Assembly (NCBI GenBank): GCA_900553985.1
Contig: USFW01000018.1
Span: 1-33,107, forward strand
Length of the DNA: 33,107 nucleotides
Direction of reading: 5' to 3'
From: an uncultured Clostridium sp.
Lineage (GTDB): Bacteria > Bacillota > Clostridia > TANB77 > CAG-508
The notes under the pieces were generated by a model. It made no database searches. It was not told the DNA's origin and saw only the letters and a list, made by a program, of their open reading frames with translations. Position 1 is the stretch's first letter; the number at the start of each line of letters is the position of its first letter. Below, in pieces: positions 23,901 through 31,800 of this stretch. The position numbers were made by a program, and so were the translations under genes.

Positions 23901-24549
23901 TAAGATATTTCTTCGCTTTTTCTGATTGTATTTTTAATGGATCAATATTAGTTTCTATCTCTGATAAAATATCATTTATCCTTAATAAATTTACTTTTGT
24001 ATGTTCTAATTTCTTTTCACTTTCTGCTTTTCTTACTCTATATTTAACAATACCTGCTGCTTCTTCAAAAATATGTCTTCTATCTTCTGATTTATTGCTT
24101 AATATTTCATCAATTTTACCTTGTCCAATTATAGAATATCCATCTTTACCAATGCCTGTATCCATAAATAACTCTAAAACATCTTTTAACCTACATGGTG
24201 TTTTATTTATAAAATAACCTGTTTCACCACTTCTGTAAATTTTTCTTGTTACTGTTACTTCTGTATATTCAATTGGTAAAGCTCCATCACTATTATCAAA
24301 AACTAATGAAGCCTCTGCAAATCCTAAAGATTTTCTATTTTGAGTTCCAGCAAATATAATATCAAGAGATTTTGTCCCTCTTAAAGACTTCATACTTTGC
24401 TCTCCCAATACCCATCTTATGGCATCAGATATATTACTCTTACCAGAACCATTTGGTCCTATAACAGTTGTAATACCAGGCATGAATTCCAAAACAGTTC
24501 TATCTGCAAATGATTTAAAACCTTGTAATTCTAATCTTTTTAAATACAT
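20998..24549 (-). CDS. smc: Chromosome segregation ATPase Smc
   Basis: 1183 residues, standard size. The SMC dimer, with ScpA and ScpB, loads near origins and aligns chromosome arms. Seen: Walker A 'GPNGSGKSN' (31-39), 'RWVLGEQSMKSLRG', long coiled coil to about 520, hinge at about 520-665 ('GVLANVIEVPEEYQTAIEMC', then 'GDVINPSGAITGGS'), second coiled coil, ABC signature 'LLSGGEKAF' near 1090, and Walker B/D-loop 'CVLDEIEAALDD' near 1119. The only purine stretch before the ATG is GAAAGAGAGAG, a weak ribosome binding site. The rnc-smc-ftsY order seen in many Firmicutes is absent on both sides. The terminator at 20951-20989 lies just after its stop. Confidence 0.98.
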   Translation of the reverse strand: MYLKRLELQGFKSFADRTVLEFMPGITTVIGPNGSGKSNISDAIRWVLGEQSMKSLRGTKSLDIIFAGTQNRKSLGFAEASLVFDNSDGALPIEYTEVTVTRKIYRSGETGYFINKTPCRLKDVLELFMDTGIGKDGYSIIGQGKIDEILSNKSEDRRHIFEEAAGIVKYRVRKAESEKKLEHTKVNLLRINDILSEIETNIDPLKIQSEKAKKYLNLREELKNIEIGLFLYNIEKYKIDLENIVKDEEIYKAQCNDEEGRLERIKNLKEELKSEVEEITNKIEEISNLGFESQKEIEMLNSDINVSNTRILNNKENSKRFEEEISELNKRISELQEEREQKELKKENLKTNKEKFTKELQEKEEELAKITKKLSSKEIEIEGYKKKVEENTDRRYELQANISEQDINYQNYERRQNQIKNELSSNISELDGTRLKKDEISKEFYEIDSKRNKILTELKEINSSKEEADKKIKSFENSINMYSSEMRIKESKLKFLIETEKEKEGYIKSVKSLLKDCENIKELGKGMNGVLANVIEVPEEYQTAIEMCLGASLQNIVTETEEDAKRLVEHLRKNNLGRASFLPITSVKGKKIEKIKGNEKGVIGIASDLIKYSKKYEQIILNLLGRTVIVDNMETAIKVSKQNSYSFRIITLDGDVINPSGAITGGSVTKKTVNILGRGKEIEKLEKEIEKLKEKIANLEREKTEYESSIEDILETAEALEKELQEIEIAYATGKQKIIAIDENISRIEMRLNKLKEEQSKLEEQKNQATENKKNIENEIEKISEENEKLSKIITEFAELNKDNQKYIDDLNFDITNLKISVSSFDESESSIQEIQERIDIELENTSKSIENKKMQIEQIKQDNFNLEKSIQEIKEKINNIKETVQQSGSKIEEMKKERIEKNQKLSSQEEEITSKFKVIEDLKAQIVKIEVRKTKLEEDINEIINKMWEEYELTPNNVVDYKKPENVQLTQKKVKDLRNEIRELGSVNVDSIEEYKTLKERYDFMCEQRVDLENTMSKLRKVISDMTGIMKQQFKEQFALINKNFSEVFKELFGGGNASLKLEDEENILECGIEITVQPPGKKLQNMMLLSGGEKAFTAIALLFAILKINPAPFCVLDEIEAALDDVNVYRYAEYLKKFSKDTQFLVITHRKGTMEAADTVYGVTMEESGISKLLSMKLREH

Positions 24550-24688
24550 AAAATTCTCTCTCTTTCAATCTTTTGATTAATAATTTATACTATATATTTT
24601 TTACCTTGTTTTTTTATTTTTTATTAACTTATATTGTTATTAAATTGTATTTTGCTATATTAATATATAATAATTTTTGACAAAAAAC
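24550..24688. other. AT-rich leader of smc
   Basis: No gene is visible. On the minus strand TTGTCA with an 18-nt spacer to TATAGC, at about 24651-24681, is a possible but unconvincing promoter for smc. Confidence 0.3.
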
Positions 24689-24847
24689 AAGAGGAATTTC
24701 GTGATTTTAAAAACATGATTTTGGGGTCGGAGACAAAAATCATGGTAAACTTTAAATAATTACTTTTATTTTGAATTATATAACCATGATTTTTGTCTCC
24801 GACCCCGAAATCACGAAATCATTTTCTTTTGACCCTAAAATCCTCTT
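24689..24847. mobile_element. REP-like/MITE-like inverted repeat element
   Basis: About 159 bp with nested inverted repeats. Outer AAGAGGA/TCCTCTT (24689-24695, 24841-24847). Then ATTTCGTGATTT/AAATCACGAAAT (24696-24707, 24808-24819). Then a perfect 24-bp arm pair (24723-24746, 24783-24806) that contains GGGGTCGGAGACAAAAATC, around a 36-nt AT-rich loop. A 15-nt segment on the left (24708-24722) repeats part of the motif (ACATGATTTT). There is no ORF. The style recalls the REP palindromes mobilised by IS200-like (RAYT/Y1) transposases. Confidence 0.65.
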
Positions 24848-24855
24848 AAAATTAC

Positions 24856-25782
24856 TTAAATATTTTTATCAATATTAGGTAATAATTGTTTCTTTCTAGA
24901 TACTACTCCTTCTAAAAGAGCTGTATTATCTTCTAATGTAATATTAAATGCTTTTTCAACTACATCTGCTTTTTTTCCTAATGCAATAATTTGAGAATTA
25001 CTATTTAATATATCTGTTATAGCTAAAACAAATAAATCTAAGTTATTTCTTTCTATTTCTGCATTTATTGCACTTTCTAATTTTTCTTTTCTTTTTAAAA
25101 CATCTTCTATACTAACTGTATTTACTTGTGCAATTACAAATTTACAACCTCCTTTTTCTAAACTTTTTGCATCTAAGTTTACTAATTCTTCTTCTGAAAA
25201 ATCATCTAAATCTGTTCCTGCTTTTAGCATATTTAAACCATATTCGTTTAAGTCTATTCCTATAATTTCTTCTAATTCTTTTAATGCTTTTTTATCATGT
25301 TCTGTTGTTGTTGGAGATTTTAGTAGTAATGTATCTGATATTATAGCACTTGCCATTAATACAGCTTCTTTATTTTCTATTTTATGACCTAATCTTTTAA
25401 ATTCTTCAAATAATATTGTACATGTACATCCATATGGTTTTGCTGTGTAATATAAAGGCTCTAATGTTTCAAAATTTGAAATTCTGTGATGGTCTGTTAC
25501 TCCTAAAATTTTTGCTTTTTCAATTCCTTCTACACTTTGATTAAATTCATTATGGTCTACTAGAAGAACTTCTTGTCCTTCTTCTACTTTTTCTAATAAT
25601 TCTGGTGCTGATATTTTTAAATAGTCTAAAATGTATTGTGTTTCTTTATTTACATTTCCTAATCTTCTAGCTTCTGTATCCTTCCATCCATTTTTCTTAT
25701 CTAATATTTCATGTACTAAACTTGCACAAATTGAATCTGTGTCTGGATTTTTATGTCCGAATATTAATACTTTATTTTCCAT
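24856..25782 (-). CDS. ppaC: Manganese-dependent (family II) inorganic pyrophosphatase
   Basis: Hydrolyses pyrophosphate to two phosphates in the cytosol, pulling biosynthetic reactions forward. 308 residues, DHH-superfamily fold without the regulatory CBS insert. Metal and substrate motifs in order: 'GHKNPDTDS' (His10, Asp14, Asp16), 'LLVDHNE' (Asp76), 'VTDHHRI' (Asp97-His98-His99), 'SDTLLLKSPTTTEHDKKA', and C-terminal 'GVVSRKKQLLP' with the Arg-Lys-Lys that bind phosphate. I prefer the ATG at 25782 to the one at 25788, because the AAAGGAG site is then 8 nt away instead of 2. It is monocistronic, with a promoter at 25889-25916. Confidence 0.96.
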   Translation of the reverse strand: MENKVLIFGHKNPDTDSICASLVHEILDKKNGWKDTEARRLGNVNKETQYILDYLKISAPELLEKVEEGQEVLLVDHNEFNQSVEGIEKAKILGVTDHHRISNFETLEPLYYTAKPYGCTCTILFEEFKRLGHKIENKEAVLMASAIISDTLLLKSPTTTEHDKKALKELEEIIGIDLNEYGLNMLKAGTDLDDFSEEELVNLDAKSLEKGGCKFVIAQVNTVSIEDVLKRKEKLESAINAEIERNNLDLFVLAITDILNSNSQIIALGKKADVVEKAFNITLEDNTALLEGVVSRKKQLLPNIDKNI

Positions 25783-25888
25783 TTTCATTTCTCCTTTTTA
25801 CCTTTATTTCCATTTTAAATTATTTTTAATTATTTAAAACATTTATTATAATAAATATTTCTCGATTCTAATTATATTTATTTTGAAT

Positions 25889-25916
25889 TTTATAATATTT
25901 CTTTATATTTTTGCAA
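25889..25916 (-). promoter_or_regulatory. Probable promoter of ppaC
   Basis: On the minus strand, TTGCAA (25911-25916), a 16-nt spacer, then TATAAA (25889-25894), about 107 nt before the start codon. Confidence 0.4.
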
Positions 25917-25970
25917 TACTTTCTTATAATTAAGCTTCATTTTTTTCCAAAACAGTTATATAGCTATATG

Positions 25971-26864
25971 CTATTTACTGTCAGCTTCTATATAGTTTAT
26001 TATCTCTTGTAATTCATTTTTATCAAATTTATATTTTTTATTACAAAAATGACATACTATTTCTGCTTCTTCGTCTGTATTTATTATATCTTCAATTTCC
26101 TTTTTTCCTATACTTATTAGAGCTTCTTTCATATGTTCTTTTGAACAATCACATTTATATTTAGGTTCAACTTCATTTCCAACTTCTTTTATATTTTCAT
26201 CTCCTGTAACTTTAATTGCTATTTCTTCTAATGTCAATTTGTTATCTAACATTTTTGAAATTGCTCCTGCTTTAAATATTGATTGTTCTACTTTTGAAAT
26301 TTCTTCTTCTGTTGCATCAGGCATTGGATTTATTAAATAGCCTCCACTTGCTCTTACACCATTTTTATCAACTAGAACTCCTAAGGCAACTGCTGATTGT
26401 CTTTGTTCAGAGTTTACAAAATAGTTTGCAAAATCTTCTGCAATTTCTCCTGAAACTAATGGAGATATTCCTATATATGGCTCTTTTAATCCTATGTCTT
26501 TGATTACATTTATATAACCTTCATATCCGACTGCTCCTCCAACATCTAATTTACCATCTTCATTTAGTGGTATATCTACTATTGGATTTGCTACATATCC
26601 TTTTATCTCTGGTTTGTTATCTACTGTTACAAGCATTGTACCTATTGGTCCATTTCCTTTGAATTGTACTGTTAATTTGTCTGTTTCGTTTTTCATTTCA
26701 ACTCCCATTATTGTTGAAATTGTTAGTAACCTTCCAAATGCTGCTGTTACTACTGGACTTAGGTCGTGTAAATTTCTTGCTTCTTCTACTAAATTTGTTG
26801 TTTCTGCACATATTATTGATATTTTTCCTTCATATGCTAAAAATCTTTTTATTTTGTCTGACAT
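25971..26864 (-). CDS. hslO: Redox-regulated chaperone Hsp33
   Basis: 297 residues. A holdase activated by oxidative stress: disulfide formation releases zinc and unfolds the C-terminal switch. Seen: N-terminal core with 'LHDLSPVVTAAFGRLLTISTIMG' and 'GNGPIGTMLVTVDNK', 'VGYEGYINVIKDIGLKEPYIGISPLVSGEIAEDFA' order, and 'ALGVLVDKNGVRASGGYLI'. The four zinc cysteines are intact: Cys238-x-Cys240 and Cys271-x2-Cys274. AAAGGGTG lies 5 nt before the ATG. No close neighbour is on the same transcript; upstream lies a repeat element. Confidence 0.97.
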   Translation of the reverse strand: MSDKIKRFLAYEGKISIICAETTNLVEEARNLHDLSPVVTAAFGRLLTISTIMGVEMKNETDKLTVQFKGNGPIGTMLVTVDNKPEIKGYVANPIVDIPLNEDGKLDVGGAVGYEGYINVIKDIGLKEPYIGISPLVSGEIAEDFANYFVNSEQRQSAVALGVLVDKNGVRASGGYLINPMPDATEEEISKVEQSIFKAGAISKMLDNKLTLEEIAIKVTGDENIKEVGNEVEPKYKCDCSKEHMKEALISIGKKEIEDIINTDEEAEIVCHFCNKKYKFDKNELQEIINYIEADSK

Positions 26865-26966
26865 ATTTTCACCCTTTCTTGTTTTCGTATTATATCATTT
26901 TTATATCTATTTTTCAATAATTTTTTGATTATACACTTTATTCAAGATTACTATATAATATTTTTT

Positions 26967-27192
26967 CTTGTAGAGTAGCTGAAAATAGATGATAATTATG
27001 ATTTTTTGGATTTTGATGTTCGACTGGAATGAAGATTAGAATTGTTTAGGCTTTCGAATGAGGAATGCTCACGGTACTTGAAGTATGAAAGGGTCTGAGT
27101 GAGAGAAGCTCATGAAAAAGCCTTACCAATTCTTTCTGAATGAAATAAGTAGTCAAAAGCAAAAAAAATCATAATTATCATCTATTTTCAGC
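26967..27192. mobile_element. MITE-like structured repeat, copy 1
   Basis: Begins CTTGTAGAGTAG and has perfect 30-bp inverted repeats (26978-27007 and 27163-27192, starting GCTGAAAATAGATGATAATT). Inside, further parts pair imperfectly: AATTGTTTAGGCTTT with AAAGCCTTACCAATT, and GAGGAATGCTCAC with GTGAGAGAAGCTC, so the whole folds as a long interrupted hairpin. There is no ORF. A second copy starts at 32991. Just outside, a 13-bp palindromic pair (26948-26960 and 27210-27222, TTACTATATAATA and complement) is spaced 17 nt from each repeat arm. It is not seen at copy 2, so it may be a palindromic insertion site. Confidence 0.75.
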
Positions 27193-27222
27193 GGTTAATT
27201 TATAAAAGCTATTATATAGTAA

Positions 27223-27402
27223 CTATTCAGATTTATAAATACTCAAATTAAAAACCACTCCTAAAATAAATTAACATATTTACTTTAAAAGTGGCAATTT
27301 TTATAATTTTTTATATACTTTTTCAATTATATCATATCTTTGCTTTATAATATTTTTATAAAGCACTTTTCTTGTTTCGTTTATACAAGATATACCATCA
27401 AT
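27223..27402. other. AT-rich intergenic remainder
   Basis: No gene is seen. It holds a small hairpin, GCTTTATA (27342-27349) with TATAAAGC (27357-27364), lacking a clear U tract, and a CCACT/AGTGG pair at about 27256-27294. Confidence 0.4.
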
Positions 27403-27446
27403 AAATATCATTTAACATTATATAACTTAATATGTCAAAGATATTT
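27403..27446 (-). terminator. Terminator-like hairpin with conserved loop, copy A
   Basis: Arms at 27403-27413 and 27437-27446 (10 pairs, one bulged A) enclose a 23-nt loop (27414-27436). It starts 11 nt after the stop of the gene at 27458. The loop matches copy B (28297-28319) at 22 of 23 positions, while the stems differ. Confidence 0.6.
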
Positions 27447-27457
27447 TTTATTCTAAT

Positions 27458-28117
27458 TTACTTATTTATTGTATACTCCAAAACATTTGGTAATTCAAAG
27501 TCTTTATCTTCTACTCCCTCAAATTTATATTCATAAGTAGTTATTGCTTGGCTATTGTCTTTATTTATTGTTTTTACTAATTCTATTAAACCTGTTTCTT
27601 TGTTAAAATAATATATATTTTTCACATTTTCATCAGAAAATCCCCTAAGATTTTTTAAATCATTGATCGCATAATAGTCTTTATCATCAATTTTTTCTGT
27701 TTTTATTTTAGCAAATATGCTGTCTTTTATAACATTATATGTAGTATCATTATTAAATTCAATTCTTATGTTTGGAAATATAGGCTCTGTTGTTTCATAC
27801 ATAAATTTTCTTCCATCATTCATATCACAAAAAACTTTTGAAGCATCATCTTTCATATACTGTGTCATAATACTTCCATCTTCTTTTTTCTTTACAATTA
27901 TCTTTCTTTGATTATCTTTATTATATTCTTCTATATATTCCAAATTTGAATCATCTCGTGAAACTTTCATATAGTAATTTGTTTTACTTTGATATTCATT
28001 TGATTTGTTTATCATTGAATTAATTATACAAAAATTTCTTATAGCATATATTAAAAACATTAATACTAAAACTATTACTACGCCTAAAATTATTTTTACA
28101 ACTCTTTTTTTATTCAT
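27458..28117 (-). CDS. Membrane-anchored hypothetical protein
   Basis: 219 residues, not recognised. MNKKRVVK is followed by one hydrophobic helix (about 9-26, IILGVVIVLVLMFLIYAI), with no lipobox. The rest would lie outside the cell and alternates short strands rich in Tyr, Lys and Asp: 'NYYMKVSRDDSNLEYIEEYNKD', 'RKIIVKKKEDGSIMTQYMKD', 'YYFNKETGLIELVKTINKD', 'AITTYEYKFEGVEDKDFELP'. The pattern of paired strands with 'YYFNKETGLIELV' recalls LolA/LppX-like beta sheets that bind hydrophobic ligands, but this is only a structural guess. The purine tract AAAAGGGGAAGGGG precedes the ATG. It has its own promoter candidate and a terminator hairpin. Confidence 0.72.
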   Translation of the reverse strand: MNKKRVVKIILGVVIVLVLMFLIYAIRNFCIINSMINKSNEYQSKTNYYMKVSRDDSNLEYIEEYNKDNQRKIIVKKKEDGSIMTQYMKDDASKVFCDMNDGRKFMYETTEPIFPNIRIEFNNDTTYNVIKDSIFAKIKTEKIDDKDYYAINDLKNLRGFSDENVKNIYYFNKETGLIELVKTINKDNSQAITTYEYKFEGVEDKDFELPNVLEYTINK

Positions 28118-28176
28118 AATCCCCTTCCCCTTTTCTTCCGTTTTACTACATAAAATTCCATAATTTCTTATTTATA

Positions 28177-28205
28177 TTGATATCATATTTTTTAAAAAAA
28201 TCCAA
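28177..28205 (-). promoter_or_regulatory. Possible promoter for the membrane-anchored hypothetical
   Basis: On the minus strand, TTGGAT (28200-28205), a 17-nt spacer, then TATCAA (28177-28182) preceded by TGA, about 60 nt before the start codon. Confidence 0.35.
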
Positions 28206-28284
28206 TACTTTTACAGTAATTTATATAAATTTATTTTCTAATTACTCTTAGCTTTTCTAACTGCCTAATTTCATAAATTTACTT

Positions 28285-28331
28285 AAAAGTACCTTTAACA
28301 TTATATAAATTAATATGTCAAAGGTACTTTT
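28285..28331 (-). terminator. Terminator-like hairpin with conserved loop, copy B (after comEB)
   Basis: AAAAGTACCTTT (28285-28296) pairs perfectly with AAAGGTACTTTT (28320-28331) around a 23-nt loop. It begins 12 nt after the comEB stop. The loop nearly equals that of copy A at 27414-27436. Confidence 0.7.
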
Positions 28332-28343
28332 ATTACAAATTAC

Positions 28344-28847
28344 TTACTCAAATTTTATATTTATCTCTTTATTCCCATCTTCTAATTTAATCTTACTGTA
28401 TTTTATCCCACACCTGTCAAATAATCTTCTTGATGCTATGTTATTTTCTGAGTTAGCATATTTGTCTGACAAATATATAACTTCTTTTATTCCAGACTGT
28501 ATTATTATTTTAGCACATTCGTTGCATGGAAATAAATCTACATATATTTTTGAATTTTCTAAGTCTTTTTTACTTCCTCTATAATTTAAAATCGCATTTA
28601 ATTCTGCATGACAAACATATGGATATTTTGTTTCTAAGTTTTCTCCTTCTCTGTCCCATGGAAATTCTTCATCACTATATCCATTTGGAGCTCCATTATA
28701 GCCTATTGATAAAATTCTGTTGTCATTACTAACTATACATGCTCCTACTTGTGTTGATGGGTCTTTACTTCTCATCGCTGATAGTTTTGCTATTGCCATA
28801 AAGTATTCTTCCCATGATAAATAATTTTCTCTTTTTTTACTGTTCAT
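28344..28847 (-). CDS. comEB: Deoxycytidylate (dCMP) deaminase, ComEB type
   Basis: Converts dCMP to dUMP, feeding thymidylate synthesis, in the cytosol. 167 residues. Zinc site: 'VCHAELNAI' with His80 and catalytic Glu82, and 'FPCNECAK' with Cys108 and Cys111. 'SKDPSTQVGACIVSNDN' and 'GYNGAPNG' are typical of the dCMP deaminase subgroup, and 'FPWDREGENLETKYPY' is the usual insert before the zinc site. GGGAG precedes the ATG. It lies 23 nt after the ABC permease gene on the same strand and may be read from that operon. It is not next to comEA or comEC, so the symbol reflects homology, not a competence role. Confidence 0.93.
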   Translation of the reverse strand: MNSKKRENYLSWEEYFMAIAKLSAMRSKDPSTQVGACIVSNDNRILSIGYNGAPNGYSDEEFPWDREGENLETKYPYVCHAELNAILNYRGSKKDLENSKIYVDLFPCNECAKIIIQSGIKEVIYLSDKYANSENNIASRRLFDRCGIKYSKIKLEDGNKEINIKFE

Positions 28848-28870
28848 ATTTTTCTCCCTTTTATTAATCT

Positions 28871-31800
28871 TTATTCTACGCTTTTTAAACTTCCTATCAT
28901 ATCTATTTTCTTTAATGCAAAATATGTAAATATATTTACTATTATAGTGAATGCAACTGTTATTAATATAGCATATAAATAACTTAATGGGTCTATTACT
29001 CTTACGAATCTTAGCATATCTATTTCACAAGTTCCTATTATATAAAAGTTTAATAAATATCCTCCACCTAGCCCTAATATTATTCCTATTATCGTTAATA
29101 TTATAGTTTCTCTATTAACATAGTTATATACTTCTTTATCATAAAATCCTAATACTTTTATTGTTGCAAGTTCTCTTATTCTTTCGCTTATGTTTACATT
29201 TGATAAATTATATAATACAACGAATGCTAATAATCCCGCTGATACTATTAAAATTATTACCACATAATTTAATGAATCCATTGTATCGTCCAGTGTTTTC
29301 TTCATTGTAGATGATAATCCTACTGTTGATACTTCATTTTGTTTTACTAGTTCTTTTGATAAATTCTTTTCTTCCTCTTCTGATAAGTCTTTATCTTGCA
29401 TTAATAAGACATTTGTATCATATTTTTCTTGATATAAATTCTCATATAAATCTTTTGACATATATATGTAATGTGCTATATAATTCTCAGTTATATCTGT
29501 TATTTTTAACTCTTTTTCTACTTCATTTGAGTCTTTTACTTTTATAGTATCTCCTATTTTTGCATTTATTAGTTGTGCCAATTTATCAGTTATTATTACA
29601 CCCTCTTTATTTAAGTTAATTTTTTCTTCTTCTAAATTTCTTAATTTTATTACTTTTTCTAATTCTTCACTTTCTTTTGGCACTATTATTTTTATGTCTT
29701 GTTGTTTTTCATCTTTATTTGCTGTTCCTGACAACATATATGTTTCAACTAAATCATTTACTTTTTCATTATTCTTTAAATTTGTTATGAAATTATTCTT
29801 TTTTTCTACTTCTAGTGATGATTTTAATGTCACTTCCATATCATAATCAAATACTTTTCCATATTGATATGGTAATATTTTAGATATTGAATCTTTTAGT
29901 CCAAATCCGGCTAGTATTAAAGATGTACATCCAAATATTCCTATTATTGTCATTAAAAATCTTTTCTTATATCTGAATATATTTCTTATAGTAACCTTTT
30001 GTGAAAAATTTAATCTTTTCCATATTGGTGTTATTCTTTCTAATAATACTCTTTTTCCTAATTTTGGAGTTTTTGGCCTTAACAGTGTTGCTGGTGTGTC
30101 TTTTAGTTCTTTTAGTATTGCATATAATGTTGCACCTACTATGCATACATATATTAAAGCTAATCCTAGGCTTGAATATTCATAATTATAGAGTACATTT
30201 ATATCTGGCATTGTATACATCATTCGATACATTTCCCATATAATTCTTGGTAGAATTTGAAAACCTATATTCATTCCTATTATTGCACCTACTATACAAG
30301 CCAAGCTAGAATAAATTATATATTTTAAACTTATGTAAAACTTATTATATCCTAGCGCTTTTAATGTCCCTATTTCTTGTCTTTCTTCTTCCACCATTCT
30401 AGTCATAGATGTTAATGAAACTAATATTGCAATAGCAAAAAATACTATTGGGAACACCATACTTAAATTTTCTATGCTTTCTGTATCTTGTATAAAACTT
30501 GCATATCCAACATTTTGGTTTCTGTCTAATATGTACCAAGTTGGATTTTCAATTTTTGCGACCTTTTCTTTGGCATCAATTAATTCTTCCTCTGCTTCTT
30601 TTATTTTTGTATCAAATTCTTCTCTGCTTTTTTGTAATTTCTCTTCTGCTTTTTGTATTTCTTTTTTTGATTCTTCTATTTTATTTCTTGCTTTTTCTAT
30701 TTCTAATTTAGCCTGTGACCTTGCACTTGCAAGTTGTTTTTCTTTTTGAGATAAGGTTTTTTTAGCACTTTCTATTTGTGCTTTAGCATTGTTTAATTCT
30801 TGTTTTCCCTTTGTTATTTCATTTTCGATTTTACTTATTCCTGCTTCTACTGTCTTTTGATTAGTTTCTAATTGTGATTTTTGCTTTTCTAATTGTACTT
30901 TTGCTTTTTCTAAAATTTGTTTTTGGGCTTCTGGCAAGTTTGGATTTTGTAAGTTCTTTATTATTTCGTTATATTTATTGTTTAGCTCATTTAAAGAATT
31001 TTTCAAGGTTGTTAATGTTGCTTGTAAATTTTGTTTTTGTGTTTCTGCCTCTTTGAATCCTTTTTCTGCCTCTACTTTTTTATTTTCATATTGTGTTTCA
31101 TTGTTCTTTATAGTATTTTTGGCATTTTTTATTTGTTGTTCGGCATTTGCAAATTCTTTTTTTGCTTTTGCATCATTATTTGCTATTTCATTTTCACCTT
31201 TAGTAATTTCATCTTTCCCATTTTGTATTTTATTTTCTGCATCTTTTATTTGATTTTCACCATTTTGCTTTTCACTATTAAATTTTTCTTCTGCTTCTGC
31301 TATCTTTGAATTTGCTTCTCCAATTAACTCGTCATACCTTGCTTTTTGTCTTTCTTCTTTTATATTTTCAATATTATCTTTAGTCTCTTCAACATATTTT
31401 TCATATCTATTAGTTGATGTTTTATATTTTTCTGAGTCTTTTAGTTTTACATATGCTTCTGTAAAAACCTCAGAACTTACATTTTCTTTTGATATGTATA
31501 TATAATAGTTAATACTTCCAGAGCCTAATTTTGATGTTCCTCTTTCTCTAGATATATATAATGGACTTCTAGCTGTTCCTACTATTGTCAATTCTTTTTC
31601 TTTTAGAAATTCTTGATTTTCTTCTAGTTCATCATCTGTATTTTCTAGTTCTACTTGTATTTTGTCTCCTATTTTCTTGTTAGTATTTTTTAAAAAGCCC
31701 TCTTCTACTAGACATTCTGCTTTATTTTGTGGTTCTCTTCCTTCTATTATTACTGGTTTATTTACTTCCTCTAGACATAAGATTTTTGTTACTATTTCTT

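Noticed and set aside
26967..27192. The repeat as a HEARO/omega-type RNA, riboswitch or tRNA-like gene
   Set aside because: It has 30-bp terminal inverted repeats, no adjacent nuclease ORF, no tRNA arms and lies in intergenic gaps without a regulated gene in fixed orientation; a MITE-like element fits better.
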